Numbered from the stretch's first letter, positions 1 to 8,599 are shown. The stretch: 64,000 nt of DNA from Onion yellows phytoplasma OY-M (GCA_000009845.1 AP006628.2:434001-498000), one strand, 5' to 3'. The notes: a model not told the origin generated them from the sequence alone. Program-made: numbers and translations.

Positions 1-944
1 TAACTAAATGATAAGTTAAGTTGGAAAAATAATTTTTGAGCTTTATTCATCCTTTCCATGTAGGTATGTGTGGTGATGTTTAAGTCTTCCAAATTTTTAT
101 CTAAAATAACATCTAAAGGAATTTGAGTTTGGTGGGCTAATAAACGACTTAAATTTTCCTCCATTGTCATTTCATAAGAAAAAACTAAGAGATGAGGATG
201 ATGGTGAGTTTCTTGGTGTTTGGTTTTGGTGATATCTAAAAGAAGGTTGTAGACAAAAGTGGTTTTTCCTAAACCTGTATAGCCCCCAATGGTGATAATT
301 TGACCCTTTTTAAAGCCTTTCGTGGCTTGATTTAAGCCTCGGAAAGTTTCTGATAGGCGGTGATATTCTTCTTGAATTTTTTGTTTGGATTGTTGATCGG
401 CAGCAAAAAACTCAGGATGAATAGAGGACATTTGCTTTAAAGTACACAAAGTTTGATCGGATTGATGGGGAAGGAAAGCCATAAATTTTCTTAATTTATC
501 AAAGATTTCTTGGTAGTATAGATGTTTATGATAAGGATCTTTATTTTCAAAAGAAGGACTAATGATTTTTAAGAGTTGTTGGAACAGTTTTTCTTGGGTA
601 TAGGTATGTTTTAAGTTATCTAAGAAATTAAGGTGATTTTCTTCATTAACATCATCACTTAAAAAAGATAATGATGCTTTAGTAAAGTGATCTTGGGGAA
701 AATGGGTTTGGAGATAGGTGAGTAATTCTTTGATGATCTCAGTTTGAGATTTGATTTTATCAAAGGGATGAGTATTTTTCTGGTTTAAAGTTAAATATTT
801 TAAGGCCTGAAATATTTTTGTATGTTGTTTATCTAAAAAAGATTGTGGATCAATAAGTTGAAAATAAAAATTTAATTGCTCAGCTTTATTTTGGTTCATA
901 TAGGAAATGATTTGTTTTAACGCTTTTTGTTCATTGGTTAACAT
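1..944 (-). CDS. dnaB: Replicative DNA helicase DnaB, 3' part outside the window
   Basis: DnaB is the hexameric 5'-3' replicative helicase; PMU copies probably serve replication of the element. About 314 residues are visible from the start at 944. They comprise an N-terminal domain and the beginning of the RecA-like domain, with the P-loop GGYTGLGKT (around residue 229) and the following FSYEMTMEENLSRLLA block. The reading frame is open to the left edge, so the C-terminus is not seen. The start is ATG, one base downstream of the preceding gene's stop, with AAAAAGGAG just upstream, so the two are an operon. A shorter internal copy of the same region lies at 21604-21829. Confidence 0.93.
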   Translation of the reverse strand, partial: MLTNEQKALKQIISYMNQNKAEQLNFYFQLIDPQSFLDKQHTKIFQALKYLTLNQKNTHPFDKIKSQTEIIKELLTYLQTHFPQDHFTKASLSFLSDDVNEENHLNFLDNLKHTYTQEKLFQQLLKIISPSFENKDPYHKHLYYQEIFDKLRKFMAFLPHQSDQTLCTLKQMSSIHPEFFAADQQSKQKIQEEYHRLSETFRGLNQATKGFKKGQIITIGGYTGLGKTTFVYNLLLDITKTKHQETHHHPHLLVFSYEMTMEENLSRLLAHQTQIPLDVILDKNLEDLNITTHTYMERMNKAQKLFFQLNLSFS

Positions 945-945
945 T

Positions 946-1569
946 TTATATTAACTCCTTTTTTTCTTTTTTAATGATGTTGATGTTAGAAAAAGGGATG
1001 AATTGACGGGTAATTAAGTTTTGTAAGAAATTGTTGGCTGAATTGGAAAATAAGTTAATTACTTGATTAATGCCTTGGACTTTTCCTTGATTGATTTTAT
1101 GATTTAATCTCTGAGTTTCTGGTTCGTTGTTGGTTAATAAATAAAATTCAAAACGAGTATCGAGTTTTTTTAATTGTTGCCCTTCTACCATGGCTTGTTT
1201 ATAGCGATCACGAAGACATGTTTTAAAATTAAAAGCGATAATCCGTTTATTTTTCGTAAATAACACTAAATCAAATTTAATGTCGGGGATGAAGAATAAA
1301 TAAGCTTGAGGATATAAATGAATGATTCCTTGGTTTTGAAAATAGAGTAAAATAAGATATTCATTGATTTTACCACGGATTACTTTTTGACTTTGAGAGT
1401 TGATGTTATTTTGGTTAAAATAATGGTTTAATTGTTGGTAATTGGTTTTCATATATTCGTTAATAGAAAGATTAAAGGTATCTTTGTTAAAAAAACATTT
1501 TAAGATTTCCACAGTTTGGATATTAGTATTAAATTGTTGAATATTAAAAAAATCTTGGTTATTTAACAT
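946..1569 (-). CDS. Conserved PMU hypothetical protein, possibly nuclease-fold
   Basis: A 207-residue soluble protein that I do not recognise as a named family. Around residues 69-120 it has a Glu, then FDLVLF, then IIAFNFKT: a strand-acid-strand-lysine layout resembling PD-(D/E)XK nucleases. However, the acidic residue expected before the Lys is replaced by Asn, so activity is doubtful. It ends one base before the dnaB start, which implies co-transcription and a possible role in element replication or recombination. It starts at ATG 1569, behind AAGAAAGGAAT, and follows a terminator hairpin (1591-1619), so it may have its own promoter or depend on read-through. Confidence 0.7.
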   Translation of the reverse strand: MLNNQDFFNIQQFNTNIQTVEILKCFFNKDTFNLSINEYMKTNYQQLNHYFNQNNINSQSQKVIRGKINEYLILLYFQNQGIIHLYPQAYLFFIPDIKFDLVLFTKNKRIIAFNFKTCLRDRYKQAMVEGQQLKKLDTRFEFYLLTNNEPETQRLNHKINQGKVQGINQVINLFSNSANNFLQNLITRQFIPFSNINIIKKEKKELI

Positions 1570-1590
1570 TTGATATTCCTTTCTTCAAAT

Positions 1591-1619
1591 AAAAAAAGAC
1601 CTTTAAATTAAGGTCTTTT
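1591..1619 (-). terminator. Intrinsic terminator
   Basis: The stem AAAAGACCTT / AAGGTCTTTT with a short AT loop is followed by a T run on the minus strand. It ends the upstream minus-strand unit (YqaJ-tmk-small protein side). The stop codon of the 49-residue gene (1608-1610) lies inside the hairpin. Confidence 0.75.
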
Positions 1620-1757
1620 GTTGGTTTTTTTAGTTTTAAAAATTCTTTTTGTTTTCCAGGTAATGGTGCCATCTTTATGAATGGTTTTGATTTTTCCATT
1701 AGAAAAATAGATGTAAGTATTGCTGTTTTGACAGGTCTTTTTAGTTATGATCGCCAT
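1608..1757 (-). CDS. Small basic hypothetical protein, 49 aa
   Basis: A short frame starting at ATG 1757 and ending in TAA inside a terminator stem. The protein is rich in Lys and Thr and contains the segment FSNGKIKTIHKDGTITWK. The start overlaps the last codons of the repaired tmk frame (1741-1743 stop) and has GGAG nearby, so it looks translationally coupled to tmk. The function is unknown. Its position between tmk and the dnaB pair suggests a PMU accessory gene. Confidence 0.5.
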   Translation of the reverse strand: MAIITKKTCQNSNTYIYFSNGKIKTIHKDGTITWKTKRIFKTKKTNKRP

Positions 1758-2369
1758 TTGATAGTACTCCTATTTGTTTAATAATTTGTTTGACATTGGA
1801 TTTGATAGAATCACTTCCGTTTAAAATTAATTTATTAACTCCACTAGTATAATGAGTGAGATAATGATTGTATCCTTGACGAACGGTTTGAAAATAAGTT
1901 AATGATTGTCTTTCAATGAGATCTCTTTGATGGTTTTTTTGTTTTTTCTTTCTAGTTCTTCCGATGAGAGGATCGATATCTAAATAAATTAATAAATCGG
2001 GTTTTTTAAGATAGTTTCATGATTCAACTTAAAGATCTTTTTTAAAGGGGGAAGTTGTTTCTTTTCCTTGGAAAAAGGAAATAATTGATAAGCATAAGCG
2101 GATGGTAACCAACGGTCTAAGATGATTAATTGGTTGTTTTTAAATAATTCCGCTTGGATTTGAGCCATATTCGCGAGACTTAAATAAAAACGAGTGAGAT
2201 AATCTACTTGTTGAAAATTTAAAAATAAATCTCTAATTTCCTTCCCAATAGAACTGCTCCCAAAAGGTTGATAAAGTTGATGAGGGGTTTTTAATTGGGG
2301 TTGAAGAGAATTGATAAGAGAAGTTTTTCCACTCCCGTCGAGTCCTTCAAAAACGATTAATTTCGTCAT
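1741..2369 (-). pseudogene. tmk: Thymidylate kinase, frameshifted
   Basis: Tmk phosphorylates dTMP to dTDP. The first 126 residues show the P-loop FEGLDGSGKTS and the DRW motif (LDRWLPSAYAYQ). The frame then fails at an A6 run near 2003-2008. Adding one A restores KPDLLIYLDIDPLIGRTRKK and a normal end at 1741-1743, giving a protein of about 209 residues, the usual length. The break is therefore one deleted base in a homopolymer, either real decay or a sequencing error. ATG 2369 has AAAGGAG in front and follows the terminator of the nuclease gene. A related Tmk fragment lies at 22607-23071. Confidence 0.85.
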
Positions 2370-2400
2370 TTTTTTCTCCTTTGATTTTTAATTTGGGCAT

Positions 2401-2426
2401 AAAAAAAAGACCTTCAAATTGAAGGT
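2401..2426 (-). terminator. Intrinsic terminator after the YqaJ-type gene
   Basis: On the minus strand ACCTTCAATTTGAAGGT is followed by a T8 run. It separates the YqaJ-type nuclease gene from tmk. The same arrangement is kept near the Tmk fragment at 23101-23130. Confidence 0.75.
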
Positions 2427-2439
2427 ATAAAAATATTAA

Positions 2440-3078
2440 TTATTTAATTTTACTTAATTGTTTTAAATAAGTGGTTTTTTCTAATTCTTCTTTGGCTTTG
2501 GTGAAAAGGGCTAAGTATTTTTGACTATCTTTAATCATTTTAGTGATAAATGTTTTATCTTGATAAATCCGAACAACATGATAACTTTGGTTGTTAAAAT
2601 AGACTAAAAAGTAAGCAAATTTAGTTTGACTACAATAAAGTTGACATTGAACTTGGGCCCAGTAGTATTGAGGAATATTTTCTAAATGAGGATTGGTTAA
2701 AAAACTAGTCCAAGTGGATGAGACTTCTTGGTTTTCATTCACAAAAGGACATTTAATTTCTAAAACAGCTTGATGTTGTTCATTGTAACCATCTAAAGAG
2801 GCGGAAAAAAGGTTAACTTGATCATCAGTGAAAATGGTGTCTTCGAAAATTAAATTGGTTTTTTGTATGAAAAACTGTCGCGCGATGGGTTCCATTTTTT
2901 GCCCATGAAGGGTATATTGATTAGCGGTAAAAGTTGTGCCAAAGAGTTTATCATGAACTAATTGTTCCATGGAACGAAAGGGGTCTAAACCCGTAATAGA
3001 AGCGATTTCGGAAGCGTTAATATATTGTTTGCGGTGTTGATACCATTCTTTGGTACGTTGTGATAGTTTGATTTGCAT
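2440..3078 (-). CDS. YqaJ-like phage recombination exonuclease
   Basis: A 212-residue member of the YqaJ / lambda-exonuclease type of PD-(D/E)XK nucleases, which resect double-strand ends for single-strand annealing recombination. The N-terminal NASEIASITGLDPFRS block, the acidic ASLDGY (around residue 117) and LEIKCPF (around 131) are the expected catalytic layout. The gene follows the two small membrane genes with 2-5 bases spacing. Broken copies start at 16043 and 35952. Together with the PMU ssb it could form a phage-like recombination pair. The start ATG 3078 is preceded by AAGAAAGG. Confidence 0.82.
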   Translation of the reverse strand: MQIKLSQRTKEWYQHRKQYINASEIASITGLDPFRSMEQLVHDKLFGTTFTANQYTLHGQKMEPIARQFFIQKTNLIFEDTIFTDDQVNLFSASLDGYNEQHQAVLEIKCPFVNENQEVSSTWTSFLTNPHLENIPQYYWAQVQCQLYCSQTKFAYFLVYFNNQSYHVVRIYQDKTFITKMIKDSQKYLALFTKAKEELEKTTYLKQLSKIK

Positions 3079-3080
3079 GG

Positions 3081-3332
3081 TTATTTACCTTTCTTAAATA
3101 TTTTCTTTAATAATAATAAAAGATATTTTCCTAAATAATAAATAAACCGTAGAATGTGATAAAAACATTTAAAAAGAAAATCAATTAAATATAAAAGATG
3201 AGGAAGAAATAATAAAATAATTGTTAATAAACCTAAGTTTAACCATTGATTTTGATAATTAAAGAAATAATGACTAAAGTTATTAAGACCATTATTTAAC
3301 TTAGTTAACCAAGTATTAATGAAATGCCACAT
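3081..3332 (-). CDS. Small PMU membrane protein (type 1)
   Basis: 83 residues with two hydrophobic stretches (about 31-52 and 60-76) and a Lys-rich C-terminus (KKIFKKGK). The sequence starts MWHFINTWLTKLNNGLNN and is conserved in the copies at 15789 and 35698, where it starts MWNLINTWLTKLNN. The start overlaps the end of the next membrane gene by 17 bases, as in the other copies, so the pair is translationally coupled. The function is unknown; it could be a holin-like or envelope protein. Confidence 0.7.
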   Translation of the reverse strand: MWHFINTWLTKLNNGLNNFSHYFFNYQNQWLNLGLLTIILLFLPHLLYLIDFLFKCFYHILRFIYYLGKYLLLLLKKIFKKGK

Positions 3333-3534
3333 GATGATTTGGTTGCTTCGTGGTTAAATTTTGATAAAATTGAACCACTATTCCTTGTTTTAATTGGCGA
3401 ATACTTAGTTTGACGGTGAAAAGATAGAATTGAATGACATAATAAATGGTGATAATTGGAATAAATGAAAGTAGAGTGATGATGAAAAAGATGAGATTAC
3501 TAGGTAAAGATTGAAAGATTTTTTTAATTAACAT
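3316..3534 (-). CDS. Small PMU membrane protein (type 2)
   Basis: 72 residues with one long hydrophobic region (about 11-41), a basic middle and the C-terminal motif LTTKQPNHHVAFH. A frameshifted copy is at 15588-15805 and a C-terminal fragment at 35652-35714. AAAGGAAA lies before ATG 3534. It overlaps the type 1 membrane gene and follows a terminator. The function is unknown; it is always seen beside the type 1 gene. Confidence 0.7.
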   Translation of the reverse strand: MLIKKIFQSLPSNLIFFIITLLSFIPIITIYYVIQFYLFTVKLSIRQLKQGIVVQFYQNLTTKQPNHHVAFH

Positions 3535-3570
3535 GGTTATTTTTCCTTTCCAAGTTGTGTGTGTTGTTAA

Positions 3571-3598
3571 ATAAAAAAAGACCCTTTAAAGGGGTCTT
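3571..3598 (-). terminator. Intrinsic terminator
   Basis: AAGACCCCTTTAAAGGGTCTT followed by a T7 run on the minus strand. It ends the unit containing the secreted coiled-coil protein. An equivalent hairpin is at 15524-15547 in the next PMU copy. Confidence 0.75.
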
Positions 3599-3672
3599 GG
3601 TTTGTGATTAAAGATTAATCTAATTCTTTGTTTAATTTATATTGTAAATTAATATATTTTGTTGCAGACAAG

Positions 3673-4128
3673 TTATTTTTTAAGAGAATATATTTTTTTT
3701 CTTAATTGAATTTCTAAATCTATTTGTTCTAAATTTATTTGTTCTAAATTTTTTTTAAGAAAAGATTTTTTTTCTTTCAAAAAAGATATTTGAAATTTTA
3801 AAAAACTTGAATTTCTTTCTGAAACGTTAGGATTTTTCTTACTTCTGATTTTTAAATGAAATGATAATGTTTCTTCTATTCTATTAATTTCTTTTAATAT
3901 GGAATTTCTTTTTCTCGATAAATCATCTATTTTAGATCTTAAAAACTCAATTTTTGTTTCTGAAGAATCAAATAATTGTTCGGAAGAATCTGTTTTTTTA
4001 ATTTCTGAATAAACTTGGCCAGCATAAACCAAATTAGATTTTATAAAATAATTTATAAATATGAAAAATAAAAATATTATAAATAAAAAAATTGAAGTAT
4101 AGTTGATGTTTTTTAAATTTAAATTCAT
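3673..4128 (-). CDS. Secreted or anchored coiled-coil protein
   Basis: 151 residues: an N-terminal hydrophobic segment (about 12-31) followed by an Ala-Gly step (VYAGQVYSE) that may be a Sec cleavage site, then a long charged helical region with heptad-like Leu/Ile spacing. The product is probably exported. In phytoplasmas such PMU-encoded secreted proteins are candidate host-interacting factors. I do not recognise a named SAP. It sits between the AAA+ gene and the membrane pair, the position held by effector-like genes in the other PMU copy (14608). Confidence 0.6.
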   Translation of the reverse strand: MNLNLKNINYTSIFLFIIFLFFIFINYFIKSNLVYAGQVYSEIKKTDSSEQLFDSSETKIEFLRSKIDDLSRKRNSILKEINRIEETLSFHLKIRSKKNPNVSERNSSFLKFQISFLKEKKSFLKKNLEQINLEQIDLEIQLRKKIYSLKK

Positions 4129-4219
4129 TTTTTTGAATAAACTTTCTAATATAGATTTACTATTTTTTTAAATCAAAACTTATTATTTATCACCAGTCAT
4201 CGCTGGTTCTTTTGTTATT

Positions 4220-6514
4220 TTATGTTTCTTGGGTTTTATCGTTATTGTGTTTGTCTTGGTAAAGAGATAAAGTTTTACGGACAGGGTTGAAATGGAGGTG
4301 GAAATTGGTTGATTCGAAATTGGAATCATCGACGCGAGCACGTCCAAGATAATAGTCTTTGTCTTCTTCTAAGAAGTGTTTAGGACCTTTGTATTTAAGG
4401 ATTAAGTGATTAAAGCCTGGTCCTTTGTGTTGTTGTTTTTCGAATTTTACATATAAATATAATTGACTGTCATCTTTTTTATCGAAAGAAGCGGAATCAA
4501 ATCCGTCTAAGGTGGTAAAATTATAAGTATCACCATCTTTATTCCAACGGTCGAAAGGATGACGATCTTTGATGTAACAAACTAAGTTAGATGGTTCTTT
4601 TTGGGTTTCGCGACGATTTTCGACTAGCTTTAATTCTTTTCTTAATCTTTCTTCTTGAGTTGGAAGAGTTTTAAGTTTATTTTTAATATCGATGATTTCT
4701 TGGTTTTTATCTTTAATGGTTTGTTCGTATTTGTCAGGTGTTTGGTTTAAAGCGATTAATTCTTGTTCTAATTGTGGAATTTTATTTTCTTGGTGGATTT
4801 TAGTTAATTGCTGATTAATATTATTTAATTCCGTTTGGATTTGAGAGTAACGACGATTGTAATAGTTAATTCCGTTTAAACCATCAAAGGTATAGCGACA
4901 TTCAATTTTAGTTTCGTCTTTGGGTTTATCTAAATATCGAAGGATTCCTTCTCGCCATTGAGCGTATTGATTTTCACAAGCTGCTCGGCGTTGTTTCACT
5001 TGTTGATGATCGGGTTTTGTTTTTAATTTTAGTTGTAAAACTTCTTCGATATCAGAAGGCAACATAACTTCGTGGGTTTGAGGGTTTTGTTGAGACCATT
5101 TAGCCGTTTTTTTGTAAGCTTCTTCGATGATCGTGGTTAAATCGCGATTAGAGAGGTTTTTGCCTTGACATAATTGGGTAATCTCTTTTAAAGCTAAGAA
5201 AGTATGATAACTAATTTGATAAGGGGTGATAATATGTTTTAAATAACCTTCAATTTCATGATCTTTTAAATGACCGATAAAGATTTCTTTACTAAAACGA
5301 CTGCGTAAAGCCATATCAATTTTATGAAGATTATTAGTCGCTCCCATTAAGACAATTTTTTTATTACTACTATTAAAACCATCTAATTTATCTAATAAAG
5401 TATTAATCACATTGACTCCTCCTGAAGAAATGTTGGAATCATTACGATTTTCTAAGCCTTCGATTTCGTCAATAAAGATAATGGTTTTATCATGACTTTC
5501 TGCTTCTTGCCACACTTTATCCACTTCTTTTTCTCCTTCACCAATGTATTTTTGTCGGAATTTGGAAGGAATTAAGTTAATAAAATGAACATTAGCTTCG
5601 CCACAAAGCGCTTTGATTAAAAAGGTTTTACCTGTTCCTGGTGGTCCATAAAGTAAATAACCTTTGGGGCGGACTTGATCGAAGTTAATTAAAGATTGGT
5701 TGGTGTGAAAATAAGTTAATAAATCTTCTAATTCTTCTTTTTCTGTTTCCATGCCGTAAACGTCTTTGAATGTCACTTGTTTTTTAGTATGAGGAAGAGA
5801 TTTGTTTTCTTTTAAATGATTAAATTGAATAGTTAAATTTTTCTTTTGTTTTTCAAAAGCTAATTTTTGATCAGTTAAGAAAAGTTGAAAATCCTTGAAA
5901 TTTTTTAATTCGGTTTGATTTTTTCGATATTCTTTTTGAGTTTTTAATTCTTCAATTCTTTTTTGATTAGCTTCCACATAATTAAGGGCTTGATTTAATT
6001 GAAAAATTTGTTGTTGGAGGTTTTCTTGGGTTTGCAGTTGATCCTTTTCTTTAACTAATTTTTCTAGTTCTTCTTGTTTTTCTTTTTGATTTTGGTTTAA
6101 CGCTCTTCTTTGTTCTAATAAATTATCGACTAAGGTTTGTTGGGTTTGTTGTTGAGTTTTTAGTTCGGTTAATTGTTGTTGTTTTTGGTTTTTCATGGTT
6201 GGAGTTAATTGCGGATTATTAGTTAATTCATTTTGCAGAGTTTTAATTTTAGTAATAATGTCGGTTAAAGTTTTAACATTTTCATCAATTTGGGTTTTTA
6301 AGGTGTGATCTTTTTGTTGGAGTTCTTGAATTTTGGCTTGTTCTAATTTGATTTGGTGGTCGATCTCTTGTTGTTGTGTTGATGGAGGTTTTTTAGTTAA
6401 TGATGGGTTTTTAATTGGTGGGCGAGAATGGGTGATGCCAAAGATTAATAAAATCAAGAAACCTAAACTTAATAATCCGATCAAACTCAGATAAATTTTT
6501 TTGTTTAATGTCAT
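4220..6514 (-). CDS. Membrane-anchored FtsH-like AAA+ ATPase without protease domain
   Basis: 764 residues. A transmembrane helix (about 8-28) is followed by a Gln/Lys-rich coiled coil (45-235) and an AAA+ module very close to FtsH. It has VTFKDVYGM (247-255), Walker A GPPGTGKT (290-297), Walker B IIFIDE (345-350) and Arg fingers near 404-406. The M41 zinc protease domain (HEXXH) is absent. In its place is a second coiled coil and a C-terminal domain ending in HLHFNP, shared with the remnant at 24444. It probably remodels a protein or DNA-protein complex at the membrane. Such genes are often labelled hflB or ftsH in phytoplasmas, but proteolysis is not supported. A paralogue is at 12232. Confidence 0.9.
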   Translation of the reverse strand: MTLNKKIYLSLIGLLSLGFLILLIFGITHSRPPIKNPSLTKKPPSTQQQEIDHQIKLEQAKIQELQQKDHTLKTQIDENVKTLTDIITKIKTLQNELTNNPQLTPTMKNQKQQQLTELKTQQQTQQTLVDNLLEQRRALNQNQKEKQEELEKLVKEKDQLQTQENLQQQIFQLNQALNYVEANQKRIEELKTQKEYRKNQTELKNFKDFQLFLTDQKLAFEKQKKNLTIQFNHLKENKSLPHTKKQVTFKDVYGMETEKEELEDLLTYFHTNQSLINFDQVRPKGYLLYGPPGTGKTFLIKALCGEANVHFINLIPSKFRQKYIGEGEKEVDKVWQEAESHDKTIIFIDEIEGLENRNDSNISSGGVNVINTLLDKLDGFNSSNKKIVLMGATNNLHKIDMALRSRFSKEIFIGHLKDHEIEGYLKHIITPYQISYHTFLALKEITQLCQGKNLSNRDLTTIIEEAYKKTAKWSQQNPQTHEVMLPSDIEEVLQLKLKTKPDHQQVKQRRAACENQYAQWREGILRYLDKPKDETKIECRYTFDGLNGINYYNRRYSQIQTELNNINQQLTKIHQENKIPQLEQELIALNQTPDKYEQTIKDKNQEIIDIKNKLKTLPTQEERLRKELKLVENRRETQKEPSNLVCYIKDRHPFDRWNKDGDTYNFTTLDGFDSASFDKKDDSQLYLYVKFEKQQHKGPGFNHLILKYKGPKHFLEEDKDYYLGRARVDDSNFESTNFHLHFNPVRKTLSLYQDKHNNDKTQET

Positions 6515-6556
6515 AGAGAACCTCCTTTCTTAGGTTTTTGAAAGAAAATGATTGGG

Positions 6557-6847
6557 TTATTTTAAAATTAAAGTTTTCGCTTGGTCTTTGATGGTTTTAG
6601 AAAGTTTGAAAGTTACTACGGTTTTGGCAGGTATTTTTAGTTTTTTCCTTGTTTTAGGGTTTCTACCAGTATAAGCTTTTCTTGATTTTAATTTGAATTT
6701 GCCAATTTTAGAGGATAAAGACACTTCTTCATTTGATATGATTGCTTTAATTAGAGTATTCTCAAATGAGTTATAAAATTCTTCTGTTTTGGAAATTGAG
6801 GTTTTATTTACCTCAGCGATTTTTTTAATTAATTCTTTTTTTGTCAT
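6557..6847 (-). CDS. himA: HU/IHF-type DNA-binding protein
   Basis: 96 residues. The N-terminal MTKKELIKKIAEVNKTSISKT and the arm region GRNPKTRKKLKIPAKTVVTFK are typical of bacterial HU/IHF histone-like proteins, which bend and wrap DNA. A near-identical copy is at 11899 and a more divergent one at 34172. It stands just upstream of the AAA+ gene in the same direction, which is the usual PMU order. AAAGGAG precedes ATG 6847. Confidence 0.93.
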   Translation of the reverse strand: MTKKELIKKIAEVNKTSISKTEEFYNSFENTLIKAIISNEEVSLSSKIGKFKLKSRKAYTGRNPKTRKKLKIPAKTVVTFKLSKTIKDQAKTLILK

Positions 6848-6955
6848 AATGATTTGACTCCTTTTTTGATTTTTTTGGAAAATTACTGTTATTTAAATTA
6901 AAATAGAGTTTCATATCCAATTGAATGATGTGAAACGATAGTGAAAATTTTAATT

Positions 6956-7785
6956 TTACTCATAATTTTTAATAATGATTTCTTGATGGATTTTTTTGTT
7001 GGTGAGATAATGGCTTGTTGTTGTTTTTGTTTTAATGATGTTACAGTTTGAAAATAAATGAAGAATTGGGGTTGTTTCATAATTGGTATATAACCATTTA
7101 ACACCCCTTTTGGTTGTTTGGTGTAATTCCAAGGCTAATTGTTGATGATCAGTAAAAGAAAATGGTTTTTGGTAAAAATCTTTATCTTTAATCCCTTCAT
7201 AGTAATATGGTGGATCGACAAAAAGAAAATCGCCTTGTTGACTATTGGCGATAACTTTACGAAAATCCGTACAATATAAAACATGTTTTTTCTTTTGGAA
7301 ATGTCTTTGGAATGTAACTAATTCGTTTAAATTGATGATGGGAGTTTTTTGTTTGGGTTTATACCCAAAATTTGTTTTTAAATTACTTTGCTTATCATAA
7401 CAAGTAATACCACGAAAAGCGTATTTATTTAAAACATAAAAGATAGCTGACCTGGTTAATTTTTTTCTTTTTTTGGCATTTTGATTATATTGGTTTAATA
7501 AATGTTTAAAAGCTTGTTTTTGGTTCTTTTGGTTGTGATATTGGTAAATATAATTTTCTATGGCTTTGACCTTGTTAACAAAATGATGGGGATTTTGGAG
7601 ACTTCGTTTCCACATAGTGATTAATTGGCGATCATTATCGTTTAAAATCGCTTTAGATGGTTGTAAATAAAAATAAAGAACCCCGCTTCCTCAAAAAGGT
7701 TCGTAATAAGTTTTAAATTGTTTGGGTAAATGAGAAATAATTTGAGACAAAAGTTTTTTCTTACAACCAATCCAATTGATTTCAT
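6956..7785 (-). pseudogene. dam: DNA adenine methyltransferase, broken
   Basis: A Dam-type N6-adenine methyltransferase. The catalytic block VDPPYYYEG is intact in the 219-residue C-terminal part. The N-terminal part has two faults: the start context has lost one A (ATGAAATCA instead of ATGAAAATCA), which fuses this frame to the upstream membrane gene, and the SAM-binding motif PFLGSG reads PF-stop-GSG because TTA became TGA near 7690. TGA is a stop in phytoplasmas, so the enzyme is unlikely to be made. The intact relative at 20121 shows the normal sequence. Confidence 0.88.
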
Positions 7786-7954
7786 CTTTCTTCTCCTTAT
7801 TCCATAAATAAAATAAAAAGAAAATATCAGAAAAGATGGCGATTATAGCGTTAAATTTTAATCCTAATTCAAAATTGAAAAATAAAGCCATGATATTACT
7901 AATGATGAAAAATAAATAGGAAATGGTTAATAAAATAGGATATCTTTTTTTCAT
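7691..7954 (-). CDS. Small membrane protein fused to a truncated Dam start
   Basis: The first 55 or so residues (MKKRYPILLTISYLFFIISN onward) form a two-helix membrane protein, conserved at 9467 and 19943, where it is separate and overlaps the dam start. Here a lost A removes its stop, and the frame continues into Dam (INWIGCKKKLLSQIISHLPK) until the TGA in the SAM motif. Only the membrane part is likely to be meaningful. Its constant pairing with dam suggests linked expression. The function is unknown. Confidence 0.65.
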   Translation of the reverse strand: MKKRYPILLTISYLFFIISNIMALFFNFELGLKFNAIIAIFSDIFFLFYLWNKEKKDEINWIGCKKKLLSQIISHLPKQFKTYYEPF

Positions 7955-8017
7955 TTTGTCTCCTTTATTTTTTTATTTCTTTTGGTGTCCTTACCAATAA
8001 TTGTGTGTTTTTTCAAA

Positions 8018-8042
8018 TAAAAAACCCCTTTTGAAAAGGGGT
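8018..8042 (-). terminator. Intrinsic terminator after ssb
   Basis: AACCCCTTTTCAAAAGGGGTT followed by a T run on the minus strand, between ssb and the membrane-dam pair. Confidence 0.8.
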
Positions 8043-8092
8043 TAGATGATTAAGTTTATTTGGTTGTTATTGAGTTTTATGAATTGATTGTT

Positions 8093-8422
8093 TTAAAAAG
8101 GTAAAGTTGTTTGAGGTTTATTATCTAAAAAGATCACGTTTTGAAGAATAACTTTAGTATTGATTTTGGTTTGACCTTCATTATTCGTATATTTTTGAAT
8201 GGATAAAAGCCCTTCAAGATAAATTTTCGAACCTTTATGTAAATATTTCTTCATGTTTTCGGCTTGTTTTCTAAAAACTACACAAGGGATAAATTGGGTT
8301 ATCTCCTTGAGGTTAACCGCTAATTGAAAATCAATTTTAGGGATTTGTTCGTTATTACTATTAATGTATTGTTTTTCTAAATCATGGATTATACGGCCGA
8401 TTAATTGAACTTTATTTAACAT
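8093..8422 (-). CDS. ssb: Single-stranded DNA-binding protein
   Basis: 109 residues with the SSB OB-fold pattern: MLNKVQLIGRI at the start, FQLAVN, PCVVFRKQAEN and KGSKIYLEGLLSIQKYTN. It coats single-stranded DNA during replication and recombination. It is shorter than the housekeeping type and lacks the long acidic tail, but keeps a C-terminal LPF resembling the partner-binding tip. It lies second after the sigma gene, as in the other elements here (21138, 34563). A stretch of about 250 bases without a gene separates it from the sigma pseudogene. Confidence 0.93.
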   Translation of the reverse strand: MLNKVQLIGRIIHDLEKQYINSNNEQIPKIDFQLAVNLKEITQFIPCVVFRKQAENMKKYLHKGSKIYLEGLLSIQKYTNNEGQTKINTKVILQNVIFLDNKPQTTLPF

Positions 8423-8570
8423 AATTTTATTTTTCCTTCTTTTTGATATATTTTTTTATTTATTCATCAATAAAACTTTTGAAAACAAATGTATTGAACG
8501 ACTATCTGATTTGTTGATGTTGGAATCGTTTATTACTGTTGTTTCAAAAATTTTATGTTTGATTTTGATA

Positions 8571-8599
8571 CAAAAAAAAGATTACTTTTAAAGTAATCT
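8571..8599 (-). terminator. Intrinsic terminator after the sigma gene
   Basis: AGATTACTTTAAAAGTAATCT followed by a T8 run on the minus strand, downstream of the sigma pseudogene. Confidence 0.78.

Noticed and set aside
4220-6514. Functional FtsH protease
   Set aside because: The AAA+ part matches FtsH but no HEXXH or M41 domain is present.
6898-7104. 68-residue frame overlapping dam
   Set aside because: It is an out-of-frame reading of the dam C-terminus, which has a clear family match in another frame.
7681-7700. TGA in dam read as Trp (mycoplasma code)
   Set aside because: The homologous codon is Leu (TTA), core genes use TGG for Trp, and several genes here end or overlap at TGA (ATGA at 9637 and 56572). 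TGA is a stop.
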